Shown here one piece after another: positions 60,315-64,000 of a stretch of 64,000 nucleotides of DNA. Origin of the DNA: Bugula neritina (Eukaryota > Bryozoa > Gymnolaemata > Cheilostomatida > Bugulidae); NCBI GenBank assembly GCA_964035545.1, contig OZ037768.1:19757700-19821699 (forward strand), in the 5' to 3' direction. The position numbers and the translations under genes were made by a program. Within the stretch, counting starts at the first letter, position 1, and the number at the start of each line of letters is the position of its first letter. Under the pieces are notes generated by a model. The model ran no database searches and was not told the DNA's origin. It saw nothing but the letters and a program-made list of their open reading frames with translations.

Positions 60315-60851
60315 CTATTTTCGAAGGTGTCCTGCCATCCATTCTAGACCTGGATACAAGCCTTCCCCGGTCAAGGCACAGCACGCCTGTATGTGGTACT
60401 TATGGTTCTTAATGGAAGTCAAGTTCATTTGCTGGGAGATCTCCGCCGCAGACATGGCACCCTTAACATCCTGTTTGTTGGCGAAGACGAGGATAGCTGC
60501 CTTGCGCAAGTCTTCGTGAGGTAACATCCTGTAGAGCTCCTCTTTAGTGACGGAGAGACGTTCCCTGTCGGTGCTATCCACGACTAGAATGACAAACTCT
60601 GTATTGTTGTAGTACGTAGTCCACGACGCCCGCAACGACTCCTGACCCCCAATGTCCCACATGAGAAAGCGGATGTTCTTCCACACCACCTCCTCAACGT
60701 TACTGCCGATAGTGGGTGACGTGTGCACCACCTCGTTCATCAGGAACTGGTATAGAATAGTAGTCTTACCAGCATTGTCCAGTCCTACTATAATAACCTT
60801 GTGTTCCTCGTTGGAGAACATACTCCAGAGCTTTGAGAAGAGAAACCCCAT
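60315..60851 (-). CDS. ARL5: ARL5-type ADP-ribosylation factor-like small GTPase, intronless
   Basis: A single open frame of 178 residues starts MGFLFSKLW and ends HLRK, the same length as animal ARL5 (about 179). Gly2 is in place for N-myristoylation. The G motifs are intact: GLDNAGKT (23-30), the switch I threonine in SPTIGSN (Thr47), WDIGGQE (65-71) and ANKQD (125-128, NKQD), and CCALTGEG near the end. Close agreement with ARL5A/ARL5B in [14 protein letters not shown] and [13 protein letters not shown] separates it from ARF1. ARL5 recruits the GARP tethering complex at the trans-Golgi network. The absence of introns is unusual beside the intron-rich neighbours and may mean a retrocopy, but the frame shows no decay. 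An untranslated 5' intron cannot be excluded. Confidence 0.96.
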   Translation of the reverse strand: MGFLFSKLWSMFSNEEHKVIIVGLDNAGKTTILYQFLMNEVVHTSPTIGSNVEEVVWKNIRFLMWDIGGQESLRASWTTYYNNTEFVILVVDSTDRERLSVTKEELYRMLPHEDLRKAAILVFANKQDVKGAMSAAEISQQMNLTSIKNHKYHIQACCALTGEGLYPGLEWMAGHLRK

Positions 60852-63800
60852 TGTTAGTAACTAGTTTGTAACCTACTAGCATGTGATGTAAGGGTTGTGG
60901 TTACAGAACTATCAAAGCAGCATCCCAGAGATATCTACAGAGTACAGAGAGAACACAAGTAATAATAGTATACTATAGCAAACAACGATGATAAATCTGC
61001 CAAGACTGGGTTACCACATTGAAGCAGTACTATGGTATATAACAAGTTAGTGACCAGCTATGATAGGTTACAAATAAAATATAATGAAGTGTGGAGGAAA
61101 ATTTTGGACTTCCCTTACAAGCAATCAAATGATGAAGTCAATAATACTTTTTTCATATTTTTAGTTGAAACTATGAGTAAGGATGAACTCCTATTAACAG
61201 TTACTATGCAGTCAAAAGATAATAAATGCAATCACCAAGGTCAAGTAAGGGTAACAGCTTATTCACAGCCACTGAATTGACCTCAAATAACCCTCAGTTG
61301 GTGTACCCAGGTAACATGTTCAATTGGTTTAGATTAGACTAAGGTTCATGTAGGATGGTCTTATAGTGAACATTGAGGGGGGGGGGGTAATGCATACAGC
61401 AATTAATTGTCTAAAGTAATGAGCTAGTGGGTAATCTTCTATTTCTCGGAACATCAAAATTTGTAAATTATCATAATGATTAGCAAAACTTTTAAGAAAG
61501 TTGGTAAAATGCTGGACAGGTTTAACATGATATTTTGTATTCCCACTGACTCATCAGTTATCAATTTCATTATAATATTGGTAGAGTACCAAGTCCACTG
61601 ACTAAATACATTATGAATCATAAAACTATTGGTTATTTATACTACAAAATTTCAAATTATTAAAATTATTAGTATTTATCATCACTGGTTGTACTACAAT
61701 TATAATAATACACTATTGTATATTATATACTCATAACTAGTTACAATCACTAGAGTCTGTAGATAGTAAAGTAGAAAATATAAACTTAATAGTAAACACT
61801 GTAACAGTTTGAATAGATTATCACAGTTCAGTGGAGGTTATTGAATGTCTGTGAATTCACGAGGTGACTGTTATTGACAAGTATACAGCTACATCTAAGT
61901 GATTGTCTAATTGAGCTAATGATTAACCCATTGACCTGATGCTAAGAAATGTAGGTGAATAATGTTTACTAGATGTTATATTTAAGAAATGAATCAGGTG
62001 CACTGAGTCATCAAGGGAAACTGGAAAATTGAGCACAATATTTAAGGAAAAACCAAATCTAGAGCATCGCTAACTTTTGAAACAGAAACTGAAATAGTAT
62101 TTAACAGCAGCATAATATAACCTAGTGCAATGTTAACTTTTGTAGTAAATTCAAAACTGCATTAGTTACAGCTTGTGCAACTAAACACAATTTACTGAAA
62201 TTAAATTTTTACGAGAACCTACTCTATGGTATACTACAGGAATAAGACCTGCACTTTGAGATAATTCCAACAGCATATTATTGCCAAAAACATAAAGATA
62301 GACAGTGGATATAGTGGACATTAGACATACACCTTCAAAGTGCAGCAAACCATTGAATTGGTTATGTCTTCATAGTGCACATCAACTTATTGTTTACATA
62401 GATTTTCTTGTAATATAATAAGCAATTGGAGTATAAAAACATTCCATTAAATGAATAACCTTACACATAGTACCATCATTTAATAGATATTTAAGGGAGC
62501 AAACCTTGATAGCACTTCTTCATTCTATCAACAAGGAAACTACAAGTGCTTTTGCTATAGTTAATGTATTATTCAGTGAAGAGTTTCTGTATTTGAAACC
62601 ATTATAACCTTAATGGTAGTTTGCTCCATGCCCATTTGAAAATGCATTTGAAATAAATCATAAAGAAGCTGAGGGTGACAGCACTACTCCAACAGGATTG
62701 TGTGTAACTTAATAAAGAGGTTACAAGTTTATAAAATTCATAACCAATGAATGCAGAACTGAAATAAATATTACAATGATCATTTATCAGGTCAAATATC
62801 ACTATTACAGACACAAGACCTCCATGTTACAGCAGCAGCAGCAATGGAATTACATGTCAAATTTGCACACTAGCTTTATCACTGATTCATAATTAACTTT
62901 ATTATTAGACTTATTATAAACCACATAGATGTGAGTTCGAGAAAACAGGCATAACTACAAGATAAAGATTGTGAGCAGTATAAAGTTCTATAGCTAATCC
63001 AACTATTGAAACGTATAAAGTATGAAAAGTGCTTAAGGAAATTTTGGAAAGGTGGAAAAACCAAAGTATGAAACTGAGACATTATGGAAATTACAAATGC
63101 AGTTTCTCATAGCTTAAAATAAAAATCTAGTTATTATAACCTTTTAGCAAAATATGAATCCAAGAAGACTTTTCACATGTTTTTCCTATTTGGTGCAACT
63201 TTTTAGAAAACAAAACATGAAAAACTGATTTAAATAAAAATTCAATATTTTTGTGTCCTCAAATAGAAGAGGGGAGGGGTGATAGAATAGGCGTCATGTA
63301 ATATACTTGTTTGCAATTTTGTAATATAAAATATATTATAGAATAAATCGATTTGAAACTACTTTCTAATAAAAAACTGCTAGCTATTACAGAGAGGATA
63401 AAATAAAATTTAAAAACTATACATTATTCCAGTTTAAATTTGCCTACTTAGAGATTTACCCCAACTTTTGAAAGATGAAAAACAAATAATTTCATCAAAA
63501 GCCACATGTGTGATGGCATACTGTTATTGTATTTGTGTTAGCAATTGGGATAACCAAAACAATTACTATTAAGCAATTAACCATCAACAAGATGACCATG
63601 TATGATTTACAAATTAACCTATAATGATAATTTACCTAATTTTACTATTAACTTACATTTAGAGCTGAGTTTATACAGTGGATTCAGATGAAACTATAAC
63701 AGTAATTTGAAAGGAAGTACTAATAGCAAGGAGCATAGAGAATATGATGGTCAACTTGGAATAAATAATTATATGTTATCATCTTTAATATAGTCTAAGA

Positions 63801-64000
63801 GCCTGCTACTGATACTCATACAATTGTATGTATAAATATACACTGGTTGTAAAACCTAAACTGGAGAAATCTTGATGCTGATACTCATACTTGTACTTGC
63901 AAATAACCCAGTTATGATAGATACAAACTGAATGTGATAATCAACATTATAAAGTATAAGTGATGATGATATTCATAGTCATGTTGTTTACCATAGTTCA
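60852..64000. other. No recognisable gene; AT-rich DNA upstream of ARL5
   Basis: Short open frames only, none with a recognised domain. A G run at 61377-61387 is low complexity. A faint retrotransposon-like peptide is noted under findings. The ARL5 promoter is probably within 60852-61400. Confidence 0.5.

Overview
This is animal (metazoan) nuclear DNA. The genes are split by GT-AG introns, the noncoding DNA is very AT-rich, and there are many microsatellites, minisatellites and short nonautonomous transposons. I find no prokaryotic operon, CRISPR array or phage. The gene content (an even-skipped homeobox gene, a LIM/nebulin/SH3 Lasp gene, a testis-specific serine kinase, a cilia-associated coiled-coil gene) points to a bilaterian invertebrate with flagellated sperm. 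A spiralian is possible, but I cannot fix the phylum from sequence alone.

Layout, left to right: (1) 179-6359 (+), the 3' part of a CFAP100/CCDC37-like axonemal gene whose 5' end lies outside the window. (2) 10227-20363 (+), a nine-exon HDHD5/CECR5-like HAD-family gene with a mitochondrial-type N-terminus. (3) 23335-32262 (+), a Lasp gene with one LIM domain, two nebulin repeats, a proline-rich linker and an SH3 domain. (4) 34362-40936 (+), a five-exon TSSK-family kinase with all catalytic motifs. (5) 44674-48230 (+), a three-exon Evx/even-skipped gene with the usual intron inside the homeodomain. (6) A gene-poor stretch of about 12 kb. (7) 60315-60851 (-), an intact intronless ARL5-type small GTPase. 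(8) 60852-64000, no recognisable gene. Splice phases close without error for every gene model.

The genes do not form a pathway. CFAP100 and TSSK share a cilium/sperm theme and Evx is a developmental regulator, but the adjacency looks incidental.

The richest material is noncoding: four dispersed copies of a foldback MITE of about 120-160 bp; a 338-bp element with TAA target duplications (PIF/Harbinger type); a 1-kb inverted-repeat element carrying a decayed zinc-finger ORF; a 419-bp inverted-repeat element with a 9-bp target duplication (MULE type); two copies of a 300-bp element in opposite orientation; and a tRNA-derived SINE family. Other points of interest are complementary trinucleotide tracts on either side of a 34-nt Lasp exon, a 28-bp minisatellite that runs into a splice acceptor, two candidate microexons, and a palindromic RFX X-box beside homeodomain sites downstream of Evx. 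I found no clearly new multi-gene system. The repeat families are the best candidates for undescribed sequence.
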